A stretch of 64,000 bases of DNA from Bicyclus anynana (GCF_947172395.1 NC_069097.1:15546142-15610141); one strand, 5' to 3'; counted from the stretch's first letter, positions 1 to 10,956 are shown. Notes: generated by a model not told the origin, from the sequence alone. Numbers and translations are program-made.

Positions 1-117
1 AGCGGGTGTACGCTGGGAATGGACTGTTCCTTATGCTAATGTGTAGATATTACTATCTAATCTATCTATTATAATGCTGTAACGGGTTAGTCTCACTGAG
101 GCATCTCTAACTATATG

Positions 118-240
118 TATTGTAAAGCTGAAGAATTTGGTTGAATGCGCTAATCTCAGGCATTGGTTTAATATTACCTCTATGATCTTGGGAACTGGTC
201 CAAATTAAAACAATTATTTCAAAGTTGGATAGTCTATTAT
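118..240 (+). mobile_element. Degraded Lep1-like Helitron fragment
   Basis: The stretch 'taaagctgaagaatttgg' followed by 'ttgaatgcgctaatctcagg', 'aactggtcc' and 'gttggatag' matches in order the better copies at 20315-20506 and 55076-55260. Both ends are lost and the middle has diverged. Confidence 0.5.
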
Positions 241-715
241 TCATTGAATCGCGTAGTTATTTAAACAAATAATACCTAAATATTGTATACAATATCGAAT
301 TGTTCCTTCTGGAACTGTAAAAACTGTAGGTATATACATAAATATATAATGAAATAAAACACAAAATTGTGCATGTGTGTGCTTAGTGGAGTAGCTAATT
401 TTAGATCACTTTGTGTGGTGATTTTCTAGACACGTAACATGTCTGTAGTATAAAATAACGTTGCTGGTAGCAATAAAAAAGCCATGGTAGTGTTACAAGT
501 TTCTCGATCTCAGGTGGTATTAACATTCATTATTTATGTTATTGTGGAGGGGGGTATCAGAGTAATTAGTATAAGTAACAGCGTATTTAATGACTTGAGC
601 TCAGTTGTGAGGCAGCGTAGATACCGTCACGCTGCCAGTCGCGTTAGTGATTTGGTACAATAACGGAATTGTATTGTAATTTTATTGATAATGTTTCGTG
701 TAGTAATTATTCGTC
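241..715. other. No supported feature
   Basis: AT-rich sequence. No coding pattern, repeat or RNA gene could be supported here. Confidence 0.5.
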
Positions 716-849
716 GTCATCAACCCATACTCGGCTCACTGCTGAGCTCGAGTCTCCTCTCAGAATGAGAAGGGTTAGGCCAATAGTCTACCACGCTGGC
801 CCAATTGAAAAAAAAAAAACTGGGCCCAAAAAAACTGGGCTATCACGGG
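716..849 (-). mobile_element. SINE B (Metulj-like) copy with a large internal deletion
   Basis: Read on the minus strand, the 3' end of the family ('ctgagaggagactcgagctc' type, 716-807) joins through A/G-rich sequence directly to the extreme 5' end ('cgtgatagcccagt', 833-848). About 170 bp of the middle that full copies have is missing. Confidence 0.6.
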
Positions 850-1428
850 AGTAATTATTGTTTATCATTAATTGTTTAGTGTGGGTATGAAGAACAAGTC
901 GGGCAGGGACGGTAAATATTGATGCATTCTAAAGGGATCCCTTAAAGGTAAAACCTACCCCAAGGTCACAAGTCCTGGGACCTGCTCGAGATGTTTCCTC
1001 TACCACAAAGGATGGCACAACCACTGTCGCTGCTACCCGTCATGTCACAGTAGAAAATACTAGCTAGTTACTGCAAGTTCAATTCTTGTTCGTATTCAAT
1101 AAACTCTTTGTAAGTACTCGTAAGTAAATTAAAATTACGAAACGCGAGCGAAACAGTGCGTTCTCACGTTTGTGTTGTTTGCCACAGCGCAGTACCGGCA
1201 GTAATCCGAACCGCACCGCTCTATGAAACTAATAAAACTCTAATAAAGCAATTCAATACACTCTCTGGCCCCGGCCCGGGCTGGGACAAAAGGCTCTATT
1301 GTAAGTACTACGTACGTAGCGGTCAGGTAAGTACCTATTACACTACTATATATACATTAGAAGAAATCTACACGAATATAAGTTTGTATATGATAGCCAG
1401 ACTTCTGTGACAAAGATTTACTTCTTAA

Positions 1429-1724
1429 CAACCCATATTTGGCTCACAGTTGAGCACGAATCTCCTCTCAGCATGAGAGTGGTTAGGTCTTAGTCCACCA
1501 CACTGGCCCAATGCGGATTGGCAGACTTCAAACACGTAGATAAATAAGAAAATTCTCAGATATGCAGGTTTCCTCACGATGTATTTCTTCACGGTTTGAG
1601 ATACGTAATATTTAATTTCTTAAAATGCACACAACTGAAAAGTTGGAGGTGCATGTCCCGGACCGGATTCAAACCCACACCCTCCGGAATCGGAGGCAGA
1701 GGTCATATCCACTGGGCTATCACG
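1429..1724 (-). mobile_element. SINE B (Metulj-like), near full length
   Basis: On the minus strand it begins 'gtgatagcccagtggatatg' (RNA polymerase III box A-like). It then has the box B-like 'gggtttgaatccggtccggg' and the body 'gttgtgtgcattttaagaaa', and ends near 'aatatgggttg'. The same order occurs in at least six other places in the window. Family naming is from memory. Confidence 0.8.
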
Positions 1725-2098
1725 TCTCCTACTTACACAGTTTTAAGTTCACACAGAGGTTCAATACGTACTGATTGTACAAAATGGTTTTTTTTTTCTC
1801 CAGATTATAAGTTCGTAATAAGTTCTCAATGTAGGCAGTACTTGTATGCATATACAAACTGCAAGCCACATACGAAAGTCTGTTCTTTTAAATTCGTAGG
1901 GTATTCGAAGCATTTGGAACCTTCATAACTTTGATAAGAAAGTTTCGTTTCAAAAGTGCTTGTAAAGTAAGCCTAATTCAAATGAATAATTTTGACTTTG
2001 AATTTGAATTTTCCACGCAGATAAAGCCGCGAGCGAATACTAGATACTGAACCTAATAAAGCTTTTCAATACGCTCTCTGTCATTCATAGTACTTCTC

Positions 2099-2398
2099 AA
2101 CTCATTTACAAGACGGAGGTCCTGGGTTCGATCCCCGGCTGGGCCGATTGAGGTTTCCTTAATTGGTCCAGGTCTGGCTGGTGGGAGGCTTCGGCCGTGG
2201 CTAGTTACCATCCTACCGACAAAGACGTACCGCGAAGCGTTTTAGCGTTCCGGTACGATGTCGTGTAGAAACCGAAAGGGGTGTGGATTTTCATCCTCCT
2301 CCTAACAAGTTAGCCCGCTTCCATCTTAGACTGCATCATCACTTATTATCAGGTGAGATTGTAGTCAAGGGCTAACTTGTAAAGAATAAAAAAAAAAA
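2099..2398 (+). mobile_element. SINE A, tRNA-derived, with A-rich tail
   Basis: A box B-like 'gggttcgatcccc' (2123-2136) is followed by a shared body containing 'tggctggtgggaggcttcgg', 'gcgttccggtacgatgtcg' and 'ggggtgtggattttcatcc'. The tail is 'gggctaacttgtaaagaat' plus an A run. The same body recurs at about ten places in both orientations, which makes this a retroposed family. A better-preserved head is at 11283-11609. Confidence 0.8.
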
Positions 2399-2897
2399 CT
2401 ACGAGTAAGTAGTCCTTTAATATTTTGCTAAACACCTTTTCCTTCTAATACTTCCAGATATGATGTGATAGATTGTCGTAATTCTATATGGACACTACAT
2501 TTTATAGTATATATGTACCATACACACTCTAGCTGTGAAGCATTAGTTTTGGCCTACTTCTTTCACCCTATATAACAATGATATGTTACATAGCGTCGGT
2601 GTAACAGCGTGCACTCAATTAAAGCGGAATAACTTAAGACTTTCATATCTGCCGCCGCCGATAGAGCCTTCCGATAGATTTATGTGACCCCCTGGGGTCC
2701 TGTGTGGTGCAAGCGATAGGAAGTCACTACACAGTAGTGATACTACCCTTATCTTGTGACTTACATTTTTTTTAAGAGGGAAAGAAAAAAGATTTTTACC
2801 CAAATTTGGAAAAATAAGTCGACACTAGGTACTTTTCCATTGCCACCAAAAGTGACCGTCAAAGGCATGGTTAGAATATATTTTGTACATCTATCAC

Positions 2898-2980
2898 GTA
2901 AGCTTTCATCTTAGACTGCATCGTCACATAACATCAGGTGAGATCGCAGTCAAGGCCTCTTATCATTGAATAAAAATACA
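2898..2980 (+). mobile_element. SINE A 3' fragment
   Basis: The text 'tttcatcttagactgcatc ... caggtgagat' followed by an A-rich stretch matches the last 80 bp of SINE A. Confidence 0.55.
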
Positions 2981-3064
2981 GCCATGACAGAAAACTACAT
3001 CAGTTAGATCCTTTAAAAGTAATGAATGAATAAATCTAAGTGAAAGCAGCGATTTTATTTGACA

Positions 3065-3270
3065 CTTGCTGTCGCCGCGCGGTTTCACCCGCGTGGTTCC
3101 CGTTCCCGTAGGAGTACGGCGATAATATATAGCCTATAGCCTTCCTCGATAAATGGGCTATCTAACACTGAAAGAATTTTTCAAATCGGGCCAGTAGTTC
3201 CAGAGATTAGCGCGTTCAATCAAGCAAACAAACAAACAAACTCTTCAGCTTTATAATATTAGTATAGATA
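3065..3270 (-). mobile_element. Lep1-like Helitron (non-autonomous)
   Basis: On the minus strand the 5' terminus 'tatctatactaatattataa' lies at 3251-3270. It is followed by 'gctgaagagtttgtttg', 'gcgctaatctc', 'gggctatctaacactgaaag' in reverse, and the GC-rich 3' hairpin 'ccgcgcggcga'. The CTAG terminus seen in other copies is changed to CAAG here. There are no inverted repeats or target duplication, as expected for Helitrons. It has no coding capacity. Confidence 0.7.
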
Positions 3271-3299
3271 CCACTTGTTTTTGTTTGTTTTTTGTTTAT

Positions 3300-3336
3300 T
3301 TTCTACAAGTTACCCCTTGACTATAATCTCACAGTA
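3300..3336 (-). mobile_element. SINE A 3' end fragment
   Basis: 'tctacaagttaccccttgac' plus 'tataatctcac' is the reverse complement of the SINE A 3' end. Confidence 0.45.
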
Positions 3337-4580
3337 TATAAATTTGTAATAAAACTCGTCCGGGAAAGTACTACCAACTAAAACCATCACCAACAAACAG
3401 AACAATACTTTACAGGAGAGCTATTCCAGTATTTTACCCTCATCGACGAACAATTAGCTTACATCACGTCCTCTAATATATTAATTACTAAAAAACAAAT
3501 TCAACGTCGACGAAGTCGCGAGCGTCTGCTAGTTTTGTATACATCGCCCAAGGTACAGGGAATCACGTTCTTCCATTACACGTTACAAGAGCTTAGTACA
3601 CACAACCTGACATTACATTTTGTACTTTATTTACAAGCTATTAGAGTTCCAATTTCTTTTGAATTTTAAATCGAGATAAGTTTTGATCTCAAGATCTGTC
3701 GTTAGTGGTATATCAAGTGGGTATAGTCCAGGAGGTTGTAGTCTATTTTAAAGGAGTGTTTGAGCGCTTTTCATTGTTTCTTGTAATTTTTCTTTGGTAT
3801 TGTATTGGTTAAGGGGAAAAACTCACTTTTCGTATTTACCTCTACCTTAAATTTATTTATTACCTTTTAATAACTATCATAGGTAATGTTTATAATTAAA
3901 TCTTTTATTAAAATATTTAAATATTATTTATGTAAAAAAATATTAAGTAGTAAGGATTAGTAAAAAATAAATTCAATTATACCAAAAGATATGAAAATAA
4001 AGAAGATGTACGCAATTTCAATTTCTTTTCGATTTGATCGCTTGTTACAAGAAGGTCTCTCGCAAAAGTTACTTTAATAAACAACCTTTAAAATAATGAG
4101 ATGAAAAAATTTCAAAAATATATTTTTCTAACACAATATTTAATTTATAACAGATAGAGACGAGTTCTAAACTTACACTGTCGAGTTAAAAAACATGGTT
4201 ACCAATTAACATAAGGTGGCCATCGTGTTTCATCAGCCATTACTGAAAAATATACTTGTTTAAACACCCCTCAATATAGAATGCGTCCTCTCAGTACATT
4301 ACGCAAGAGCCGTGGGTTCGAGTTCCGGCTAATTGCCGGTGCCATCATCAGAGCAATTACTTATCAATAAATCAAAATCACCCGAGCGCTGTCGAAGCTG
4401 TCGTAAAATAAAAATATTACGTGTCTATGATAAGCGCGTCGTGAATTAATAAACTTAACGTAGTGTTTTATTTAGCAAAAATTTTATACCTTCTGCCTCG
4501 TTGCTAGAGTGATAGCTTATGCGACTTCGGATCACAAGTTCATCATCATCATTATCAACCTCAGACTAAATACATAAGGA
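3337..4580. other. AT-rich stretch with little recognisable content
   Basis: At 3506-3532 'gtcgacgaagtcgcgagcg' followed by 'tctgctag' resembles the 3' end of another lepidopteran Helitron-type repeat. At 4306-4340 'gtgggttcgagttcc' looks like an orphan tRNA-type box B. Nothing else could be supported. Confidence 0.4.
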
Positions 4581-4587
4581 CTAGTAT

Positions 4588-4853
4588 CGCACCCAAATTC
4601 ACGAACAAAATTTTCTGCCATTTTCTAAGGAAAACAAGCTTAGATTTCATACATGTTTTAAACTAAACTAGCAGTTTTTGTTCGTTTTTTACACCATATA
4701 ACTGCATAAAAAGGTATTTTTACGGAGGTTTTTAACCGACGGACACGATTTTAAACTATGAAACATCGATTCTTTAGAGACAGTGTTTATAATCGCATAA
4801 GATCGTTGATCATATACGTTGACAGAAAAATAATGTCTTGCGAGGCAGGTCTT
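4588..4853 (+). repeat. Unnamed interspersed repeat, copy 1
   Basis: It starts at 'cgcacccaaattcac', contains 'atcgattctttagagac' and ends at 'gcgaggcaggtc'. The same order of blocks is found at 5953-6330 on the same strand, with different spacing between blocks. The family is unknown to me. Confidence 0.5.
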
Positions 4854-4871
4854 TATCTAATTAGTCTGAGT

Positions 4872-5156
4872 TATCAACCCATATTCGGCTCACTGCTGAG
4901 CACGAGTCTCCACTCAGAATGAGATGGGTTAGGCCAATAGTCCAATATGCTAGCCCAATGCGGATTGGACGCAGAGAGTTAAGAAAATTCTCAGGTATGC
5001 AGGTTTCCTCACGATGTTCTTCCTTCACCGTTTGAGACACGTGATATTTAATTTCTTAAAATGCACACAACTGAAAAGTTGGAGGTACATTCCTCGGATC
5101 GGATTCGAGCCCCCTCTGGAATCGGAGACAGAGGTCATATCCACTGGGCTATCGCG
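4872..5156 (-). mobile_element. SINE B (Metulj-like)
   Basis: On the minus strand it reads 'gatagcccagtggatatgac' at its 5' end and 'cgaatatgggttgata' at its 3' end, with the usual body between. Box B is damaged by a short deletion ('gggggctcgaatcc'). Confidence 0.75.
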
Positions 5157-5554
5157 GTTCTACTTTACTTATTTACACCTGTGAAAATTTATCAATTTAC
5201 AAGAATGTCCACATAGACACAAAATCACACAGATCTTTCCAGTTTCCCAACTACTGCATCTATTAATATGTTTAAGGTTTTATTGTACGTAAATTAGCTG
5301 GAACCTTTCAATTGATTACTCAAAAATAGCTCTTCCTACCTATCGTTAAGGTCTAAAATTGCCTATAGAGTATTGAGACACACGAAACTGCTTAAGGCCA
5401 AGAATTTTCACCTTTAAGGTCAACAGTTACGTAAATTTGTCGTTTCTTAGAGTTTGGAGCATCTCTGCGAGTGAAACGATCTGTAGGAATGGCTTTATTA
5501 CGGTGTTTAGAAGTTAATGGTATTTTGCGTTTTATAATACCAACTAAATTGCTT

Positions 5555-5714
5555 TGTTGGTCAAGTGGCTAGCTCATTTGGATTCGGATCTCGAAGTCCT
5601 GGGTTCGATCCTAGGTCAGCCCATAAAAACTTTTATTAAAGCTCCAATTTCCTCTCTTGTAAGGAAGGAAACCTGACCCTATAGTGGCCATTAAAATAGG
5701 CTGATAGTTATGAA
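5555..5714 (+). mobile_element. SINE C, tRNA-derived
   Basis: A box A-like 'ggtcaagtggctagctc' and a box B-like 'gggttcgatcct' (5600-5612) are followed by a body ending in 'ctgaccctatagtggcc' and 'aaaataggctgatag'. That ending is shared with 12961-13010, 28110-28145 and 32755-32810. There is no acceptor-stem pairing, so this is a SINE head and not a tRNA gene. Confidence 0.6.
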
Positions 5715-5952
5715 TAGCTAGTAAAATAAAAATTATAAAAATGAAATTTATACTTAATTTTCATTTTAGTAAGTATATCTTTGTTTTTTTTAATTATATA
5801 AAAAATGTAGTCCTAAGGAAGTACGATATATCTTCTTCTATAACGAGGTAGGCCCCCGCCCCTGGCCTGTAAAATTGAATGATAATGATAATTAAAACTT
5901 AACTCAGGATCATTCAGTTAAAACCTTTGACTATTTAGACTATGGACCTGTT

Positions 5953-6330
5953 CCGCACCCAAATTCACCAGCAAAAAAGTCTGTCGTTTTTTGAGGGGGA
6001 CGAGGTAAAATCACACATCGAAAATATTTAACACCATTAAATATATTCTGTGTCCATACACTACACACAACTATAAATTTGAGTCGCATTACACACACGC
6101 GTAATTTTTACACATTCTATTAAACGCATCGCTTAGAATAACCACAGAATATATACATAGAATATTCGATTACTTGATCGATTTTTTGCTGTTCCGTCAA
6201 AAGAATCGATTCTTTTTAGAAATTGTTTTTATTACAAATTTGATAAAATTTAGGTAGATATAATTACAAATGAAACATTACTCTATCTTTATCTTTGCCA
6301 GAGGGGTAATGGTTAGCGAGGCAGGTCCTG
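5953..6330 (+). repeat. Unnamed interspersed repeat, copy 2
   Basis: It shares the opening 'cgcacccaaattcac', the inner 'atcgattctt' and the ending 'gcgaggcaggtc' with 4588-4853. Confidence 0.5.
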
Positions 6331-6679
6331 TTATTAATGGTCGAAGGTTAAAACACAAGATATCGTTATCTTTGTCAAATGAGGTCGTAAATAAAATAAA
6401 AATAATTAAAGTTTGCACAACCAACACAAAGTAACAAACAGGTACCTATTACAGAATTTCTCAACAAGTAGAGACGCAGAATCTGCGGTGCTCGCAGATA
6501 ACATCAACACGTGGGCACACACGAGCATGCATGGACACACAGACAAGCACACAGATACACACATAGATACGTCGCTATATGCAAATGAAGCTTAATGTCA
6601 ATCCTTGAGGTTTACGATGCAGTAGAAAATCGGATTGCACGCAAACTGTGAATACGAATCTTATTTTTTTTTCAATGAC

Positions 6680-6795
6680 GTGTTAGTCCTTGACTGCTAT
6701 CTCGCCTGCAGGGTTATTATGTATCTAAAAAAAAATCACTTACCATCAGGTGAGATTGTAGAAGGGCTGACTTGTAAAGAATAAAAAAAAAAATG
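6680..6795 (+). mobile_element. Two SINE A tail fragments in opposite orientation
   Basis: The stretch 6682-6709 ('gttagtccttgac...atctcgcctg') is a minus-strand SINE A tail. The stretch 6733-6795 ('cttaccatcaggtgagattg' and the tail 'cttgtaaagaataa') is a plus-strand tail. They probably come from two insertions or a rearranged copy. Confidence 0.45.
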
Positions 6796-7134
6796 AAAAA
6801 AAATGGTATTTATTGCATCATTGCATTTCATTAGCTTCAAAACACAACAAACATTCACACACATTAAAACATTTCAAAAATTAAAAAAAAAACAACTAAA
6901 AACAAACAAGACATCATTACTCGTTAATAAACAAGTTGTGAGCTTCTTTGTACCGTTTAATTAAATCAGCGCCGGACGAAATGTAATAGCTTTTAAAATG
7001 CTCAAAACGTAATGAACGCCAGAACAGATTAACTGTCAAAGTTAATTTCTTGCTACATGACAACTTGACTGGTACATGACGCCGAGTTGTGCGTAGACTT
7101 CAGACAATACTGTCTTAACACAATTTAAACTATT

Positions 7135-7465
7135 TATACTAATATAGAGAGCAGTGATAGCCCAGTATATGACCTCTGCTTCCGATTCCGGAGGGTGTGG
7201 GTTCGAATCCGGTTCGGGGCATGCACCTCCAACTTTTCAGTTGTGTGCATTTTAAGAAATTAAATATCACGTGTCTCAATCGGTGAAGGAAAACATCGTG
7301 AGGAAACCTGCATACCAGAGAATTATCTTCATTCTCTGCGTGTGTGAAGTCTGCCAATCCGCATTGGGCCAGCGTGGTGGACTATTGGCCTAACCCCTCT
7401 CATTCTGAGAGGAGACTCGAGCTCAGTAGTGAGCCGAATATGGGTTGATGACGTATACTAATATA
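7135..7465 (+). mobile_element. SINE B (Metulj-like) with 12-bp target-site duplication
   Basis: This is the cleanest SINE insertion in the window. The 12-mer 'tatactaatata' is present at 7135-7146 and again at 7454-7465, directly flanking a full copy (7147-7453). The copy has box A-like 'gtgatagcccag', box B-like 'gggttcgaatccgg' and the 3' sequence 'gaatatgggttgatg'. The duplication indicates LINE-mediated retroposition. Confidence 0.85.
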
Positions 7466-7474
7466 TCCTATCTA

Positions 7475-7736
7475 TCTATACTAATTTAATATATTATTTT
7501 GATGGTGGGTTTAATATTTAAAATTATATGGCCAATATTTTATAAAAAAAAGTGTTATAAATGGGAATGATTTGATTGTTTGTTTGTTTGCATCGAATAG
7601 GCTCTGAAACTACTGAACAGATTTAAAAAAATCCTTCAATGTTGAGAAGCTACACTATCTCCGAGTGCTATAGGCTATATTTTATCTCCCTATTACTATG
7701 GGAACCACGCGGGTGAAACCGCGCGGCGTCTGCTAG
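7475..7736 (+). mobile_element. Lep1-like Helitron (diverged)
   Basis: Its 5' end is 'tctatactaattta' and its 3' end is 'gtgaaaccgcgcggcgtctg' followed by CTAG at 7733-7736. Between them are 'tttgtttgtttgc', 'aactactgaacagattt' and 'ataggctatattttatctcc'. The first 60 bp differ from other copies. It lies just downstream of the SINE at 7147-7453. Confidence 0.65.
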
Positions 7737-7983
7737 TTAATAATAGTTTTGATATTAAAATATTAATATTATTAACAGATAAGGTTTATGTATCTCAAAA
7801 ACCTCCTCTATCTAATATTGAAAGTCCAATTAAAATCTTAATGTTAGAGATTAGCCTGTAACAAACAGTTATTTAAAAAAGTATGCTTGTTTTAATATCA
7901 TGTAAATTACGTAACTACATAAGCAACTGTTGCAAAACACAGTTATTTTCATTTCACATACTTCAATATTACCGCCGTACTGC

Positions 7984-8145
7984 CAAAAGACGTACTGCCG
8001 AGCGAAATAGCGTTCCGGTACGATGTCGTGTAGAAACCAAGGGGTGTGGTTTTTCTTCCTACTCCTAACAAGCCCGCTTTCATCTTAAATTGCATCATCA
8101 CTTACCATCAGGTGAGATTGTAGTCAATAGTTAACTTGTAAAGAA
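7984..8145 (+). mobile_element. SINE A, 5'-truncated
   Basis: It matches SINE A from 'agacgtaccgccaagcg' to the tail 'cttgtaaag', with small deletions. The tRNA-like head is absent. Confidence 0.7.
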
Positions 8146-8493
8146 GGAAAAATACGTCGTATACGGAAAGTATACGTATAAAAGATATAAGTGTAAAAGA
8201 TTATTACAGTTAATGACTGTTCAGTCAACTCTTGCACAATTAGGCAATTAAAGTTACAATCGTCAATATTGAAGCTCGTAGTGTTGTCGAGATTGTTTCC
8301 GAATACTAATTAATATCGTGCCGATATTTAACGCTGTATCGTAAATTACATCGAGACAAAATGGCTTCGCATACAAAACAGCTGATTAGCATAGCGCAAG
8401 CGTTTGTTAGATTTGAGCTCACGATCGCTTGCATCTGAGTAGACAAAGAGAAAATATACCTACAGAATGGTGGGATCCCTTTGCCAAACTGAG

Positions 8494-8757
8494 CCATGAT
8501 AGCCCAGTGGATATGACCTCTGCCTCCGATTCTGGAGGGCGTAGGTTCGAATCCGGTCCGGAGCATGCACCTCCAACTTTTCAGATGAGTGCATTTTAAG
8601 AAATTAAATATCACGTGTCTCAAACGGTTAAGGAAAACATCGTGAGGAAACCCGCATACCAGAGAATCATCTTAGCCAGCGTGGTGGACTATTGGCCTAA
8701 CCCCTCTCATTCTGAGAGGAGACTCGAGCTCAGCAGTGAGCCGAATATGGGTTAATG
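8494..8757 (+). mobile_element. SINE B (Metulj-like) with a short internal deletion
   Basis: It runs from 'tgatagcccagtggatatga' to 'cgaatatgggttaatga'. The usual 'ctctgcgtgtgtgaagtctg' segment is missing: the sequence jumps from 'gaatcatctt' to 'agccagcgtgg' near 8672. Confidence 0.8.
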
Positions 8758-8961
8758 ACGATATAGACAATAGCTACGACCAAACAAGGCATTCATGTAA
8801 CACATTGTAAAATAAGGAATAAGGAATCTTACAAGATACAGTAGTCTAAAAAGTCGCAATCCAAAGTCTCAAACAGCATTTCGAAGTAATCTCCCATCTA
8901 CACGCAAAGTAGGCAGACGTACACTGGCAGTGAAGCCGTGTTTATCGCACAATCGGGCTGT

Positions 8962-9023
8962 TTGCGCGTCGGTCCGTCTGTCGGCGCGTCTGTTTGCTCT
9001 CCGACAGACCGACAGACCGACAC
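8962..9023. repeat. Imperfect hairpin of GACAGACC-type repeats
   Basis: The left arm 'gtcggtccgtctgtcgg' pairs with the right arm, which is made of the 8-mer 'gacagacc' repeated. It is short, simple and without a known role. Confidence 0.45.
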
Positions 9024-9193
9024 GGGCACAGCTCGTGTGTTTGTAGTGTCCCGTGACAATCAACTTGAACGGTGATTCCGTTTCCTCGTATTAGCTAAAG
9101 CTTTGTGTAGATATTTAATGCTAGCACACGCTTCACGTAGTTCCCTTTCTCATGGGAAGACGTAGATAAAGCCAATGACAAATAATGTTTGAC

Positions 9194-9430
9194 GACAGCG
9201 TGGCGCAGTGGGTAGTGACCATGCTTTCTGCATCCATCAGCCGTGGGTTCGATCCCACAACTGGAAAATATTTGTGTGTTGAACATGGGTTTTTTCCAGT
9301 GTCTATATACATTATATAAGTTTTTATATGTAGTATATAAATGTAGGTATATGAATATTATAATGTCAACTATCTTAGTACCCATAACACAAACTACTTT
9401 GTATGCTTACTTTGGCGCTAGATAGTGATG
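9194..9430 (+). mobile_element. SINE D, tRNA-derived
   Basis: The head has box A-like 'gtggcgcagtgggtagtgac' and box B-like 'gtgggttcgatcccac'. It is followed by a body ending 'tatgcttactttggcgcta' and 'gatagtgatg'. A second copy in the same orientation lies at 63193-63440. Frames that look open through it are chance. Confidence 0.75.
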
Positions 9431-9436
9431 AAGAAG

Positions 9437-9616
9437 AATTAAGAAAATTGCTGCAGGTATGCAGGTTTCTTCACATTTTTCCTTTACCCTTTGAGACCGT
9501 TTTAAGAGATATTTAATTTCTTAAAATGCACAACTGAAAAGTTGAATGTGCAAGCCCCGGACCGGATTCAAACCCACACCTTCCAGAATTGGAGGCAGAG
9601 ACATTGGGCTATCACG
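9437..9616 (-). mobile_element. SINE B (Metulj-like), 5' half
   Basis: On the minus strand it runs from 'gtgatagcccaat' through the box B-like region ('gggtttgaatccggtccggg') to 'cctgcatacctgcag'. It lacks the 3' third. Confidence 0.65.
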
Positions 9617-9651
9617 GTATTCGTATTAGGTATAAATAAACATTAATTCGC

Positions 9652-10026
9652 TGACTATGGGCCTTATTAGAAGGTCACTCAGCGGGCGATGGAGCGAGCT
9701 ATGCTTGCAGTTTCTCTGCGTGATCGAATCAGGAATGAGGAGATTCGCAGACGAACCAGTCACTGACATAGCTCAGCGAGTCGCGAAGCTGAAGTGGCAA
9801 TGGGCGGGCCACATAGTTCGAAGAGCCGTTGGGGTCCCAAGGTGCTGGAATGGCGACCCCGCACCGGAAAGCACAGTGTTGGTCGACCCCCCACTAGGTG
9901 GACCGAGGATATCAAACGGGTAACAGGGAGCCGCTGGATGCTGGCGGCTCGAGATCGTTATGCTTGGAGGTCCATGCAAGAGGCCTATTTCCGGCAGTGG
10001 ACGTCTATCGGCTGATAAGGTAAGGT
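9652..10026 (+). pseudogene. RTE-like retrotransposon, C-terminal coding remnant
   Basis: The translation gives the typical tail of lepidopteran 'endonuclease-reverse transcriptase' proteins. Frame 3 from 9657 reads a stretch including 'VTDIAQRVAKLKWQWAGHIV'. After a frameshift near 9820 another frame reads 'WGPKVLEWRPRTGKHSVGRP' and ends 'QWTSIG' with a stop at about 10013. The very 3' end is the short tandem 'aaggt', as expected for an RTE-type tail. The rest of the element (endonuclease, RT core) is absent, so this is a 5'-truncated dead copy. Related pieces are at 10695-10956, 44388-44735, 59533-59585 and 60475-60868. The assignment to RTE is from memory of these protein tails. Confidence 0.7.
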
Positions 10027-10440
10027 AAACATTAATTGCTCAATAAATAATCTACGCAATATCAATTTATAATCAGATTTCCTTATTATCGATCATTTGC
10101 TATCCGAAGTATCGACATCATACAAATCGGGTCACATATCTTACCTTAATCGTATTACTTCAATTATGAATTAGAATTTCAAATCGCAACACACTCAACT
10201 ACCCACATGTTTGCTTTAATAGCATACCTATTGACAGCTCTACGTGATAAATAAGAACTTCGTTTTAAGGCTTTGATAAATAACTCTCAGAAAAATGTTA
10301 ATGATTAAATCTAATTAAAATTAGGTTGTAAAATTAGGTCTTGTACATATATATATGTATTCTGTGGTCTAATATTACTTCAATTATGAATAGCTGTAAT
10401 TGATATTACTTCAATTATGACATATTACCGAATCATTTCA
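10027..10440. other. No supported feature
   Basis: AT-rich. The short motif 'attacttcaattatga' occurs three times (near 10157, 10374 and 10405), so there is a small local duplication but nothing classifiable. Confidence 0.4.
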
Positions 10441-10444
10441 CCGA

Positions 10445-10542
10445 AGGAAGAGGGGCTGGCTCATTTTTTGCGCAAAGGATCAGCCTGGCTGTCCAACGCG
10501 GAAATGCAGCCAGTACTCTTGCCACCATTCCACGTAGGCATG
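10445..10542 (+). repeat. Fragment of an unidentified repeat shared with 32370-32465
   Basis: 'ctggctcattttttgcgcaa' followed by 'aggatca' and 'cgcggaaatg.agccagta' is also present at 32382-32450 with few differences. In the copy near 32382 one frame reads 'GSFFTQRITLTVQRGN'. I recall similar peptides in predicted lepidopteran proteins that derive from retrotransposons. That origin is an inference. Confidence 0.45.
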
Positions 10543-10694
10543 ATTTGTATAGATATTAGAATAAATTACCTTAAGTTCCTTATTGTATTCTTTCTCAATA
10601 ATAGAAAAAATATGATTACCTATAATTGATTGATAGTATTTTTTGTGATTCACTAATTCTTTAATAATTTTTGACGTCATGGGTATTGAGAAGT

Positions 10695-10956
10695 TATACG
10701 AGTAGTTCGAAGAGCGGATGTTAGGGTCTCAAGGTGGTGGAATGGCGACCCCGCACTATAGCTTGGCAGACTCGTTCGTGACACTCCCGATGTCCCGCGC
10801 GCTCGACTTCATACCCGCGCAGTCCTTTCCCCCCGTCGCCCGCATATCATGGGAGTGTAATCAACAAACTTGCCAAGCTAGCTCAGTATCGTGATGTTTG
10901 GAAGTCCCTACAAAAGGCTTATGTCCTGCAGTGGACGTCCATCGGCTGATATGATG
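10695..10956 (+). pseudogene. RTE-like 3' fragment broken by a MITE
   Basis: The 5' part (10695-10758, 'gttcgaagagc ... ggcgaccccgcact') and 3' part (10881-10956, 'gctcag.atcgtgatg ... gtggacgtccatcggctga') match the fragment at 9652-10026. The tail is 'tgatgatgataa'. About 95 bp that should lie between them is missing, and a MITE sits there instead. Confidence 0.65.
10759..10880. mobile_element. 118-bp MITE with inverted repeats and TA duplication
   Basis: The left end 'gcttggcaga.tcgttcgtg' and right end '...aacaaacttgccaagc' are inverted repeats: ten perfect terminal bases, then imperfect out to 'acactccc'. They are flanked by TA at 10759-10760 and 10879-10880. The interior is GC-rich, unlike its surroundings. 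TA duplication suggests a mariner/Tc1-type partner, by inference. Confidence 0.65.

Noticed and set aside
2123..2136. tRNA gene candidates at box B-like motifs (also near 5600, 9240, 27895, 45007, 63240)
   Set aside because: Acceptor-stem and anticodon-stem pairing could not be formed, and all but a few belong to repeated SINE heads with long tails.
7139..8623. Minus-strand frames containing 'CTQLKSWRCM.RTGFEPTPSGIG'
   Set aside because: They are translations of SINE B copies. The same peptide recurs wherever the SINE does (for example 1596-1928).
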